DNA of 64,000 nt from Erigeron canadensis. Lineage: Eukaryota; Streptophyta; Magnoliopsida; Asterales; Asteraceae. Shown in pieces: positions 20,841 through 32,480 of the stretch. Where the stretch lies: positions 19,964,735 to 20,028,734 of the forward strand of contig NC_057769.1 in the NCBI RefSeq assembly GCF_010389155.1. Reading direction: 5' to 3'. The translations under genes were made by a program, and so were the position numbers. The notes under the pieces were generated by a model that saw nothing but the letters and a program-made list of their open reading frames with translations, had not been told where the DNA came from and did not search any database. Within the stretch, counting starts at the first letter, position 1; each line of letters starts with the position of its first letter.

Positions 20841-22576
20841 ATGACCGGCAAAAAGAAAAAGAATAATAGTCCTAATAAAGGTGGCAAGAATGGAAATCTT
20901 AATAAGAACGATCATGTCGATGTTGTGAAGAACTCGCCTTCAATTGTCAAACACGATCATGCAACTGGGCATGCAGATGATGGGTCATTAGGTGGTGGTA
21001 ATCCCACTGGTAAAATTCCTAGTGATTCCAGTGGTGTTGATGTATCGAATACAAAGCCAAAGTCCGATTGTGATGGAATGTCTAAGGAAAAACCTAATTC
21101 TGATGGGTTTGCTACGGGTGATGATAGCTCTAAGGCTGCTGATAAGGATAAGGAGATGAGATAGAGTATTAATGATGAGAAAAGGAAGATTTCTGAGTTT
21201 TCCTTTGTCCCTAATCAACTTGATCCCCTTGTTGAAGATGTTAACTTTGGTACTCAGCCTCCTCAAACTGTTCCAACTTCAATGGAATAGGATAAAGAGA
21301 CTCTGAAACCTGATGATATTGTTAAACCTTCGTATGCTTCAAAAGTGCAAGCAGGTCAAGAACAAAGGAAGGTAAATTTTAGGTTGCTTCAGTCTACAAA
21401 AGTTGTTGATGATGTTGACGTAGTCATTCCAAAATAATCAGTTAAGCAGGTGCAAACTTGATTTGATAATGTTCTTTATGGTTATTTTTTGGGTGAACGC
21501 TTAGCATATCCTGTAGTGGAGTACTCTATGAAGAATTTGTGGGCAAAACATGGACTTATTAAAGTCATGATGAATGCAAACAGATTTTTCTTCTTTAAAT
21601 TCTCTACTAAAAAAGGTGTGGAAGCGGAGTTGGCTGAGGGTCCCTAGTTAATACATAATGCCCCTATCTTCCTTAATATATGGACCCCAAATGTTGTTTT
21701 AAAAAAGAAGATATTAAAGAGATTGTTGTTTGGGTAAAATTTCATGATGTATCGCTAGCAGCATATAATGATGATGGCTTAAGTTTAATTTCCTTGAAAT
21801 TAGGTACACCAATTAAACTAGACAACTACACAAATGCTATGTGTATTGAATCATGGGGTCGCAGTAGTTATGCTCGTGTTATTATTGAATTGGATGCAGG
21901 AAAAGATATGAAAAATCAATTGCTTGTTGCGATCCCTAATTTAGATGGGGAGGGTTTCACAAAAGGGGTGATTAAAGTTGAATATGAATGGCGCCCCCGT
22001 AGGTGCTCAACGTGTTGTGTATTTGGACATCTAAATGAAAACTGCCTGAAATAGATTCATATTACTACAAAATCTGTAGAAAAACCTAATGAGGAGGGTT
22101 TTATTGAGGTGAATCGGAAAAAGAAAGCCAATAATAAACCGGGTATTCACATCAACAAGCAAAAACCAAAATGTGAGTATCGTCTGATTGTTAAAACCAA
22201 GGACAATTCGAATATTGTTAGTACTTCTTCTGCAAAAAATATATCGAGTATTAGCCTTAATATTTCTTTTGGCGCTTTGGATGCAAAGGATGATGATGGA
22301 GATGGAAATAAAATCAATGAGGCTGCTAAAGCTCCGTATGATCCATTGACTGACTATGGGACAATGCCTAGTGAACCATTACTTTAGGAGGTTAGTGAGA
22401 CTGAGAGAAATAATCATGGAAAGAAAAATACCTTCTTGCATGAAGTCGACATTGATGATGATGATGAGGTCGAAGATGTATATGTTGAAACTGGTCACTT
22501 TATGGCAGCTAGCACTCATCCTAACGAAACAACTGAGGGGGCAAGCACTCCCGGTCCTACTATTTCCAATGGGTAG
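20841..22576 (+). pseudogene. LINE-E ORF1 (DUF4283 and CCHC)
   Basis: Starts MTGKKKKNNSPNKGGK, a lysine-rich leader. The DUF4283 region spans about 21300-21900 (GYFLGERLAYP, MMNANRFFFFKF, VWVKFHDVSLAAY, SWGRSSYARV). Then VEYEWRPRRCSTCC and a CCHC knuckle at 21997-22050 with FGHLNENC. The acidic tail DDDDEVEDVY ends in TPGPTISNG at the stop 22574-22576. Stops at 21162-21164, 21287-21289 (both TAG, probably CAG), 21435-21437, 22052-22054 and 22385-22387 interrupt it. The last eight bases overlap the ORF2 start. Confidence 0.82.
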
Positions 22577-25500
22577 TGTCGCCTCTTGGAATATAAGGGG
22601 TTTGAACCGACCCCTCAAACAGAAGGAGGTTCGTCTAGTTGTTCAGGAAAATAATCTAAATATGTGTGCTATCATAGAATCACATGTTGAGATTGCTAAG
22701 TTTTTGATGTTTGTAAAAAAGTGCTCAAATTTTGGGATTGGACATCGAATGGTAACACTTGATAAGGTAACTCGCATTATTTTGGGATGGAATGATGAGG
22801 TAATGGATGTTATGGTGCTTGCGCAGACGGATCAAGTTCTGCATGTGCAAGTAGTTTTTAAGGTAGACAATAAGTCTCTTTTCTATTCTTTTATTTATGC
22901 TGATAATTATTATAAAAGAAGGAGAGAGTTATGGGAGAACCTTTGTTTACATAATATGTTTGTAAAAGATAAGCCATGGGTTCTCCTTGGAGACTTTAAT
23001 TCGGCACTTAATTTAGAGGATTCCTGTTTTGGGTCTTCTAGCATTAGTATTGGCATGCGTGATTTCAAGGAATGTGTCAAAAAGATTGATGTAATGGACG
23101 TAAATGCCTCGGGTATGCATTTTACATGGACTCAAAAACCAAAGAAAGGGATTGAAATATTGAAAAAGATTGATAGAATTATGGGGAATATTCAGTTTTG
23201 TCATGAGTTTCAATCTGCCTATGCTATATTTCAGCCATACAGAATTTCTGATCACTCCTGATGTGTACTGAAACTTCCTAATGTATCTAGAAATCGGCCT
23301 AAACCATTCAAGTTTGCTAATTTTCTGGTTCATAGGGAAGAGTTTGGAAGTATTGTTCAAAAGTGTTGGAATGAGAGAGTTACGAGTTGCAAAATGTATA
23401 GAGTGGTCCAAAAACTTCGTAATCTGAAACACCCTATGCGTGGTCTTTTGTTCAAACAGGGTAACCTTCAGGCCTGTGTTTCCTTACTGCGTGAAGAGTT
23501 AGACCGCTTACAAAAAGATATTGACCGCAATCCAGTAGATGAGAATCTTAGAAAACAGGAATTTGATGTCCTTATAAAATTTAAAGATGCAATTCTCGAT
23601 GAAGAGAGATTCCTCAAGCAAAAATCTAAAATTGAATAGCTTAAGGTTGGTGATTCGAACATTAAATACTTTCATAACTCTTTGAAGGTAAAACAACACA
23701 TATCTAGGATTGTTAGAATCTCTTATTTCAATGGTGCTGTCTATGAAGGTAGTGGTGTGTCTAAGGCCTTTGTTAATCACTATGAACATTTTCTGGCAAA
23801 AGAAGGGCCTAAATCCGTGTTCGATCCTGAAGGGGTGTTTATCCATAAACTTACCAATCAGAAAGCATTGAAGATGATAGAACTAGTCACAGATGAAGAA
23901 ATAAAGGCAGCTATGTTTTCCATTGGCGACAATAAAGCTCCTGCAACTGATGGTTTCTCCTCTTTGTTCTTTAAAAAGTCATGGGACATTATTGGGAAGG
24001 AGGTATGCAAATTCATTCATGATTTTTTCAAATCTGGTCGCATTTTAAAGGAGATCAATCATACTTTCTTGGCTCTCATTCCAAAGATCCCTACTCTTGC
24101 TTCTGTTACTGATTATAGACATATCTCGTGTTGTAATGTTTTATACAAATGTATTAGCAAAATCATAACGGACAAGATTAAGGATGGATTAGATGATCTA
24201 GTTGGCATCAACCAATCGGCTTTTATTCCCGGCATGAGTATTTCTGATAACATCTTGCTTACCCAAGAGTTAATGCACAACTATCATCGTGATAGAGGCC
24301 CCCCAAGATGTGCTTTCAAGGTAGATATCCAAAAGGCGTATGATATGGTTGATTGAAAGTTTCTACAGTCCATCCTGGAGGGTTTTGGATTTCATAGCAC
24401 AATGGTTCATTGGATCATGACTTGTGTTACTAGTGCTTCATTCTCCCTTAGTATTAATGGAAATATTCATGGGTACTTCCGGAGCAAGAGAGGCCTTAGA
24501 CAAGGAGATCCTATGTCACCATATCTTTTTACTCTTGTCATGGAGGTCCTCTCACTAATTTTACAGAAATTGGTTAAGGAATCTCCTAATTTCAAGTTTT
24601 ATAATCTTTGCACGAAGGAGCGTATTATTAATCTTTTTTTTGCAGATGACTTGTTTCTTTTTGCAAGAGGTGATATTGCGTCGGCTAAAATCCTCATGGA
24701 GGGTTTAGATTCCTTTGCTAAAGCTTCGGGACTTCAGCCTAGTCTAGCCAAGAGTACTGTTTTCTTTTGCCATGTTCCTGAGCAGGTTAAGCAAGTTATT
24801 GCCACTATCATTCCTTTTGATGAAGGACAACTACCAGTTCGCAATTTGGGAGTTCCTCTTATTTCGACCAGATTACTTCATCAGGATTGCCATGTTCTTG
24901 TTGAAAGAATGGAAGGCCGGATTAATGATTGGAAGAATAAGTCTTTATCGTTTGCGGGGAGGTTACAACTCATTAATTCTGTTTTATCTACTATTCATAT
25001 TTATTGGGCTTCAGTTTTCATTCTTCCTATTAGTATTATTAAGGAGTTGGAGAAAAAGATGTGGGGCTTTCTTTGGTATCAGGGTCCCAAGGCTAATGGT
25101 AAAGCAAAAGTCTCATGGAAGGATTGTTGTCTTCCTAAATATGAAGGGGAGCTTGGCATTCGACGTATTAGGGATGTTAACAAAGCTCTTATGACTTCTC
25201 ATCTTTGGAGTATTTTAAATAGAAGACGCTCGATCTGGGTCAATTGGGTTTACTCTTCCAAACTTAAAGGTAGAAATTTGTGGGATGTCCCGGTTCGTGC
25301 TGGAAGTACGTGGGGTTGGAGAAAGTTGTTGTTAATGCGTGACTCTATTAGACCTTGTATTAAACACCGCGTTGGCAATGGTAAATCCACTTCTGTATGG
25401 TTTGACTCCTAGCTGCCTATTGGTCCATTATGCAAGTACATTTCGAATCGACATATTACTCGGGCTAGATTTAAATTGGATACTTTTGTTAGTGACTTGG

Positions 25501-26213
25501 TTGAAAATAACAGATGGACTTGGACTCGTGCATGGTATGATTTGTTTCCGGTTCTTATTAATACTACTCCCCCGAATCTTCAACCAAATTCATCTGATAT
25601 GGTTTTTTGGAGGGATGGTGATGGGAACGATGTTGTTTATTCTGATTCTATTACTTGCGACTCTATTCATTTCAGACAACAAAAAGTGGATTGGGTTTCG
25701 CTGGAGTGGTTTCCGCATTGCATTTCTAGACATTCTCTTTTGGTTTGGCTGATTATGAAGAAGATGCTTAAAACTCAAGACAAGATCAAGCAATGGGATG
25801 TTAGTGGTTCCACTAATGTTAACTTGCTTTGTTGCTCCCTTTGCAAGCATGGCCCTGATTCTCATGATCATTTATTTTTTGAGTGTAAGTAGGCTTTGCA
25901 GGTGTGGAATCAAGTTAAACACTTGGCTATGATGCAGCATGTTTCATGTAAATGGGAAGACATCACATCCTACCTGAGAAACAAGGGTTCGAAGTTGGCT
26001 AGCACTGTTATCGGCAAGCTTCTTGTAGCTGCTACGGCATACTTTATATGGCAAGAATGAAATCTTAGGTTGTTTACTCCTCAAGAGAGACCGGTTCAAC
26101 AATTGAGGGATTGCATTGTCAACACTATCTGCCTGAAGTTAGTCACCATGAAGTTCAAGAAAAAGACTACTGGCTTAAGTGCCTTTGATGGATGGAAGTT
26201 ACCAGAGATGTAG
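22569..26213 (+). pseudogene. LINE-E ORF2: endonuclease, RT, zf-RVT
   Basis: The start ATG at 22569 gives MGSVASWNIRGLNRP, the canonical N-terminus of the APE-type endonuclease. ESHVE, LLGDFNSALN, DRIMGN and YRISDHS follow. RT: DNKAPATDGFSSLFF, ALIPKIP, TDYRHISCCNVLYK, NQSAFIPGMSISDN, KVDIQKAYD, RGLRQGDPMSPYLFT, the catalytic FFADDLFLFARG, LSFAGRLQL. zf-RVT: CSLCKHGPDSHDHLFFEC (about 25833-25890). The tail YFIWQE...LRLF ends with TAG at 26211-26213. Stops include 23260-23262 TGA, 23637-23639 TAG (Trp), 24354-24356 TGA (Trp), 25410-25412 TAG (Trp), 25890-25892 TAG and 26058-26060 TGA (Arg). Confidence 0.88.
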
Positions 26214-26460
26214 CCATGCATTTTTCGATCTTGTGTATTAGTGTCTTGGTTTGTATTGCTTAGTTTTTGAGTAGCTAATACGCATTTTATAGAGCTAGAA
26301 GCTTGTTTTGTTTTCTTTAGCTTGTTAGCGAGTTCCACATACATATGGGAATGTCCTATGTATGAACTAGTCTAATATTACTGTCATTCTACTTGTAATA
26401 ACTGTTTTTTGGGTGATATAAAAGCTGACCAGGGTTTCAATTCCTCTTTACCCAAAAAAA
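26214..26460 (+). other. LINE-E 3' UTR and A-rich tail
   Basis: T-rich 3' UTR ending CTTTACCCAAAAAAA. This terminal word pattern resembles LINE-B near 6606-6630 on the minus strand. Confidence 0.7.
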
Positions 26461-27443
26461 CAAAAGCCTCATGAACAGCCCCACCCTCATGCACCACACC
26501 ATTACTATCCTTAACAATTGCAATTCTATTCCTATGATTTCGGCATTTAAGAGACTTGTGGAAGTAAGCAGTGTCAGAGTCACCAACTTGTAACCAATTA
26601 ACCTTTGCTTTTTATTTCAGAAAAGTTCTCCTCATCAAGTGATGCTTCTTGAAAATTACGAAGGCATTCACCCTCCTTCTCACGAAGAACCACATTAGCA
26701 GGATCAATATCAATTGGTTTCTGAACACTATCAAGTTCCTTTCGAAATAAGTCAACCCAAGCATGAAGATTACCTTGTTTAAACAATAAACTCCGTAAAT
26801 GGGACTTCAAAGCCCGAAGCCTTGAAACCACTTTGTCATATTATGACCATCAATATCCATTACCCAAGTGTTAGCCATGCTCCCTATATCCATCCTTGTT
26901 AACCAGAAAATTTACAAATATAAACACCTTTGGCCTAGACCGTGCAACATTTGGTAGTTTAAGGACACATGGTGAATGATCAAAAACCCTTTAAGATTGA
27001 AAAATGGCATGTGCTCCCTGAAATTCAACCATAAATTCGATATTAGCCATAACTCTATCAATCTTCTTCATGATTCCCACACCCTTCTTTGGCTTTTGAA
27101 TCCAAGTAAAGTGCAATCCAGACCTATTTACATCCAGAACTTCAACCCAATCCACACATTCCAAAAATTCTCTCATACCAATGCTAATAGATGAAGAACC
27201 AGAAAAAATTATCTTCCAAGTTGAGGGACGAGTTGAAATCAACTAAGATACACCAAGGTTTGTCTTTCGTAAACAGTTTATGCATACATAAGTCATTTCA
27301 TAGCTCCCTACGTTCCTTATAATGATTTTTAGCATAAACAAACGAACAAAACAAAGTCTTGTTGTCAACCTTAAACACAATCTATGTATGAATCACCTGA
27401 GAGGTTTGTGAAATAATCATAACATCCACAAGAGGACTAATCA
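26461..27443 (-). pseudogene. LINE-D ORF2: endonuclease to linker (part 1)
   Basis: Minus strand from 27443: SPLVDVMIISQTSQVIHT, LFCSFVYAKNHYKERREL, KPWCILVDFN (Gly of GDFN replaced by Val), SGLHFTWIQKPKKG, DRVMANIEF and AIFQS. The linker SLLFKQGNLHAWVDLF follows (about 26760), ending with VHEGGAVHEAFV at the LINE-E target site. The 5' limit coincides with the probable end of the copia-1 LTR, so the missing start may have been separated by copia-1. Confidence 0.78.
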
Positions 27444-29647
27444 TGAAAAAGTTGAAAGTAAAAGAAAAATTATTTAAAAAGTTTTAAGTAAAAAAAATGC
27501 ATTTGCAAATCAAACTGAGATAATTGGCTTATCTTTTTAAAACTTTGACACACAAGAAGAAAATGATTTAAAAATGGTTTTGGCAAAGTTTTGGAAAAAA
27601 TGAGTGATTTGCAGACCAAAAACATATGCAAATACAAGAAAAATGAGTGGATCGTAGCGACCAATGTACGAAGTGAAATACTCGACAATGCAGATCAAGC
27701 TAATCTATAAATAAGCATTTTCGTAATCACTTCAACAAATGTATGATTAATCCTTATGAATGTATAACAATAATGTTAACATGAATTTACATACCAAAGT
27801 GATCTGCAAATGACATAGTTTTGATACAAATGATGGTTTTCCAGAAAAAACAAGCATTTACAGACCAATGAAGTCTATAAATAGCACATTTTGAAGTTTA
27901 GATTTGAAACTGAAAAACCAAGCATTTACAGACCGAAATGATTTGCAGATGATACTTTTTCAAAATGATTTGGTTCCAAGGACTTAGAAAAATTTGCTGG
28001 AAAACATGCATTTGCAGACCAGATGATCTATAAATGGCGCTTTTTAGCATAAAACTTTTAAGCACAAAAAGATAATAATCGATCAAATGAGACATTATCA
28101 CTTAGTGAATTGTTTCACAAAAACATGCATTTGCAGACTAAAATGATCTGCAAATAGCCATTTTTCACACTTAGAAAAATTTTCAAGAAAAACATCCATT
28201 TACAGACCAAAGTGATCTGCAAATGGCACTTTTTAAGCCTTATTGAAAATTTTCAAGAAAAATCTCCATTTACAGACTAACAAGATCTATAAATAGCACT
28301 TTTATGCCTTTGAAAAATTTTCATCTTACATTCATCATTCTGATCTGTAAATGGACTTTTTCCATTCCTTGGAAAATTTTCCTCCAAAAACCTTCATTTA
28401 CAGACCAAAATGATCTGTAAATAGCTAAAAACTTGAAAATTGAAGTTTATAGACCAAAAAAGTTTACACTTAGAAAATCTTTAAAACACGCATTTATAGA
28501 CCAAAATGATCTGTAAATGGTCCTTTTTTTTTAATCTAAAAACTTGAAAAAGAAAAATATGAACAAGTTAAGAACAAAATTTGAAGATCTGAAGATGGTC
28601 AAGAACAAACATTGAATTTACAGACCAGTTTTGTCTGCAAATGGGTAGTTTTTTCAAATCTTCAAGTTACCCAAACCATGATCATCATCCCTAGTCCAGA
28701 AATCACAACATCATGCGGATTAAGATATGTAAAACACATAAACAACACATACTACCCTTAATCACGCATCTAACATCATTAAAATACAGATCACGACATC
28801 AAATCAAACCAGAAAATCATGGCAGTTTATAGAGTAAATTCATGAAACACTTGGTGATCTAAAACAAAGATGATAAAGGTTACCTTAAAATGACTGATTT
28901 AATCGATGAAATGATATGGAAGTACAACAGAGATGATCACAACAATAAACCCATTGCGATTCTTACCCAAAAGGATGAAAAAGTTGATTGATGATTAATT
29001 GAAAGATGACAAAGAAGACGGTTATGAAGAAAATAAGAAACGAAATTTGGTTTGAATTTGAAAAAGAATAAATGAAGCCCCACCATACCTTTTTTTTTAA
29101 ACACTAAACCCGGGTTGTGGGTCAGGATATGACCCGCGTGTCGACCTGAATCCCCAATGGACTTTTTAGACTACATTTTTGGGCTAACATTTCTTTTGGG
29201 TTTTTAAAACAAAAACAAATAAAACAACACAAAAAAAATTAGACTAAAATTAAAGAAAAATATTAAAAAAAAAGTGATATAAAAAAAACTTAAAAATTCA
29301 AAGTAAATATTAAACAAATTCTTTTATCCCTTATAAAATTTTCTAGTTTTGTATTTGGTTTTTCAGATTTTAAATAAACACATAAAATTCAAACAAAAAC
29401 TAAACAAGATAACTAAAACAAAACTAAAAAAGAAAAATTAACAAACTAAACAAGCACACATATATTTACACATAATTGCACACTCCCACTCAACCTAATC
29501 ATATATGAATAAAAGAAATTTATAAACTCCCCCTAAAATCATGCATTCTCCCATTTTTCTCCCCCTCAAACATTGCATGTAATAACAAGTAAAACACATC
29601 AATGTTTGAAACAGAAAATGAACATAGAATACATGGCACGAAAGCAT
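27444..29647 (-). repeat. Copia-1 3' LTR and 3' noncoding region
   Basis: No coding signal. It lies directly downstream of the copia-1 RNase H stop (29648, minus strand). It carries polypurine tracts on the minus strand near 29560-29576, 29525-29538 and 29480-29493, and an array of short palindromes at 27600-28660. The outer end is placed at 27444 (TGAAAAAG on the plus strand), where LINE-D coding similarity stops. The inner LTR border is not resolved. Confidence 0.55.
27600..28660. repeat. Array of interspersed 30-bp palindromes
   Basis: About a dozen copies, roughly 60-110 bp apart, of an inverted repeat with the consensus CATTTACAGA, a 9-base spacer rich in CCAAAATGA, then TCTGTAAATG. Clear copies lie near 27851, 27921, 28007, 28125, 28197, 28267, 28395, 28489 and 28617. 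The arms vary together in places (TTGCAGA with TCTGCAA, TTACAGA with TCTGTAA). Confidence 0.8.
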
Positions 29648-31110
29648 TTAAGTTTGCAAATTTAGCATTCCCAACTTGGTTTCAAGAAAATTAAACCTCT
29701 GTTCATCCAACGGTTTTGTGAAAAGGTCAGAAAGTTGGTATTCTGTGGGGACAAAATAGAGTTCGACATGACCTTTAAGAAAATGGTACCGAACATCTAT
29801 GTGCTTGGTCTTAGTGTGCTGAACCGGGTTGCAAGAAATAGCAAGCGCACTCTTAGTGTCACAGTAGATTGGAATTCTGTTGAACTGAAAGCCATAATCA
29901 GTCAATTGTGTCTTCATCCAAAGAACTTGTGAACAACAACTAGCTGCAATAACATATTCAGCTTTTGCAGTAGATGTAGATACACAGTTTTGCTTCTTCG
30001 AGGACCAACTGACCAATCTATCTCCTAAAAACTGTACACTCCCAGAAGTACTTTTTCGATCAAGCTTACAACCTGCATAGCCAGCATTCGAATAGGCAAT
30101 CAACTGAAACCCGGTATCCTTTGGATACAAGAGACCAAGGTTCACAGTGCCTTTAAGGTAACGGAAAATCCGTTTGACGGCCTGAAAGTGACTTTTCTTA
30201 GGATTGGCCTAGTACCTGGCACACATACGTATGCATGTAGCAAACATAATATCCGGGCGACTAGCAGTCAAATACATGAGCGACCTAATCATACTGCGAT
30301 ATTGATTTTGATCAAAAGGTTTACCATTCAAATCAGCATTAAGCTTTGTTCAAGCTTCCATGGGTGTACCAATTGGTTGACAATTTAACATATCAAACTT
30401 TTTCAACATGTCAAGAATATATTTATTTTGACAAATAAATGTAACATTTGACAACTGTTTGACTAGAAGACCAAGGAAAAATTTTAATTCACCCATCATG
30501 CTCATTTCAAATTTGCTAATCATCAAAGCAGAAAAATTCTTGCAGTACTTAGGATTTGTTGACCCGAAATTATGCCATCTACATAAATTTGGATTAGAAT
30601 AATGTCACTGCCTTGTCTTTTGATAAACAAAGTAGTGTCAATCGAACCTTTGCTAAAGCCAGATTTTAAAAGAAAAGCAGTGCAAGCATCATACCACGCA
30701 CAAGGAGGTTCTTTCAGACCATATAATGCCTTATCTAACTTGTATACATAGTCAGGATGTCTAGAATTCACAAATCGTTCTAGTTGATCAACGTAGACTT
30801 TTTGATTGAGAATTCCATTCATAAATGTTGCTTTGACATCCATCTGATATACAGTGAAATTCTTGTAGGTAGCATAAGCAAGAAACATACGAATGGCCTC
30901 AATGCGTGCACCAGGTGCAAAGGTCTCATCATAATCAATGCCATCTTGTTGACAATATCCCTTAGCAACCAATCGTGCTTTGTTTCTCACAACAACTCCA
31001 TTTTCATCATTCTTATTCTTGAAAATTCATTTGGTTTGAATTGGCTCTTTATTCTTGTAAGGATTAGGAACCAATTTCCACACTTCAAGACTTTCAAACT
31101 GATTTAGTTC
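29648..31110 (-). pseudogene. Copia-1 RT and RNase H
   Basis: Minus-strand Ty1/copia pol. RT: NKARLVAKGYCQQDGIDYDETFAPGARIEAIR (about 30890-30990), VYQMDVKATFMNG, LDKALYGLKEPPCAWYD, then IYVDGIISG where the family has YVDD, so the second catalytic Asp is Gly. After shifts the connection region has LMYLTASRPDIMFAT. RNase H 29648-30145 reads AYSNAGYAGCKLDRKSTSG (normally SDADYAG), STAKAEYVIAASC, CDTKSALAI, KTKHIDVRYHF and LFTKPLDEQRF, ending at 29648. The copy is inactive from several independent lesions. Confidence 0.88.
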
Positions 31111-32480
31111 TTCCTACATTGCTTTCACCCAATCAGGATTACTGAGAGCTTCATTCATTGTTTTTGGTTCAACCATACTCATGAAATTTACAAACAGACA
31201 TTCATTTGCGGAAGTTGATTTTGTCTGAACTCCAGAAACTGGATTCCCAATAATCTGAGTAATTGGATGAGCTCTAGTCCACTTGGTGGTGTGTGGAAGT
31301 GGATCAAGTAGATCCTTGGATTCTTCAGAATCAATAAAACCAGGAGTATGTTGCTTTGTCACCTGTTCAAACGAAGTTGCAGTTGGCTCAACAAAGTCAT
31401 CAGTAACGTACACTTTAGGATTGGTGTTCGGGTTTGTCATTTGAGTGATATGATGAGGTGGATTTTGCATAACAGAGTTATCATTATTTGGACGAAAATA
31501 AGATGATGACGAAGAACCATCTGATGATGGTGTTGGTGAAGACTCATTGGGTTTGTTCTCGGATCCATAATAGAGTTATCTAGGCTCAGACACTGTGGAG
31601 TGATCATGGTAGAATTCTTCAAAGAAGATATCCAAATCTTTGGAAGTGGGAGTAACGAATGATGATTTGTCAGTGGAAGCAGGTTTTGTTGCGGAAGCTT
31701 GTGGACGTTGAAGTTCGGGTCTTGAATCGTGTTGTTCAAGAACCATTCCTGAGAGTTCATCAAATCGAGCATTCATACTCTCTTCAATCTTCTTTGTTCG
31801 TCGATTATATACTCGATAAGCAATTGATTCTCACGAATAACCAATGAAATATGCCTCATGACCCTTTGGTTCAAATTTGCCCAAATTATCTCGATCATTG
31901 AGAACATAACAAACACATCCAAATATGTGTAAGAAGTTCACATTGGGCTTTCTCTTATTAATCACCTCATATGGAGTCTTATCAAATCTCTTGTTGATGA
32001 TTGATCTATTCTGAGTAAAACAGGCAGTAGCTGGACAAACATGTTCACTTTCATACTTGTAGTCCGACAGACCTTCAACAAGTTGTTTATCCACAAGAGC
32101 ATTAATTGTTTGAAAGTTAAGATGAGAAAGACGACGATGCCATAACCAAGAATTTTGAGCACTTGCTTTTCAAAGAAGACAAATCTCAGAGGAAGGAGTT
32201 GGGATATTGTTAAGATCAATTGTGAACAAATTAGTATCTCTCATTCCAGTGAGAATATCTACACCTTCTTCAGTTTGCACTTTCCATTCATATTTTTTGA
32301 AAAGCACTTGAAGATCATTATCACAGAATTGTCCAACACTAAAAAGATTGTGCCCTAAGCCTTCAACATAAGATACTCTTTTGATAGTAATTCCATTCTT
32401 CAAAATGTCTCCATAACCAAGGATAGGAGCAATATTTTTAATTTCCAAATATGACTTTTCCCATAAATTTCCCATAAATA
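31111..32480 (-). pseudogene. Copia-1 gag-pre-integrase and integrase C-terminus, core deleted
   Basis: From 32480 leftwards: KFMGKVIFGN, IAPILGYGDIL, VEGLGHNLFSVGQFCD and DTNLFTIDL. Then the gag-pre-integrase finger WLWHRRLSHLNFQTIN, ending at EHVCPA near 32037. The next residues are TACFTQNRSIINKRFDKTPYE, which belong after the integrase catalytic core, then KPNVNFLHIFGCVCYVL and YFIGYS (31831). About 500 bp that should carry the DDE core are missing. The polyprotein linker with KWTRAHPITQIIG and CLFVNF lies at 31170-31290. Confidence 0.85.

Larger units (their letters stand above)
20331..26460 (+). mobile_element. LINE-E: full-length L1-type LINE with 17-bp TSD
   Basis: The only LINE here with both ends. 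It is flanked by CAAAAGCCTCATGAACA at 20314-20330 and 26461-26477. It has a 5' UTR (20331-20840), ORF1 (20841-22576), ORF2 (22569-26213), a 3' UTR, and an A-rich tail CCCAAAAAAA immediately before the right TSD. Both ORFs carry stops. The insertion splits LINE-D, and removing it with one TSD copy restores VHEGGAVHEAFVHHY. Confidence 0.92.
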
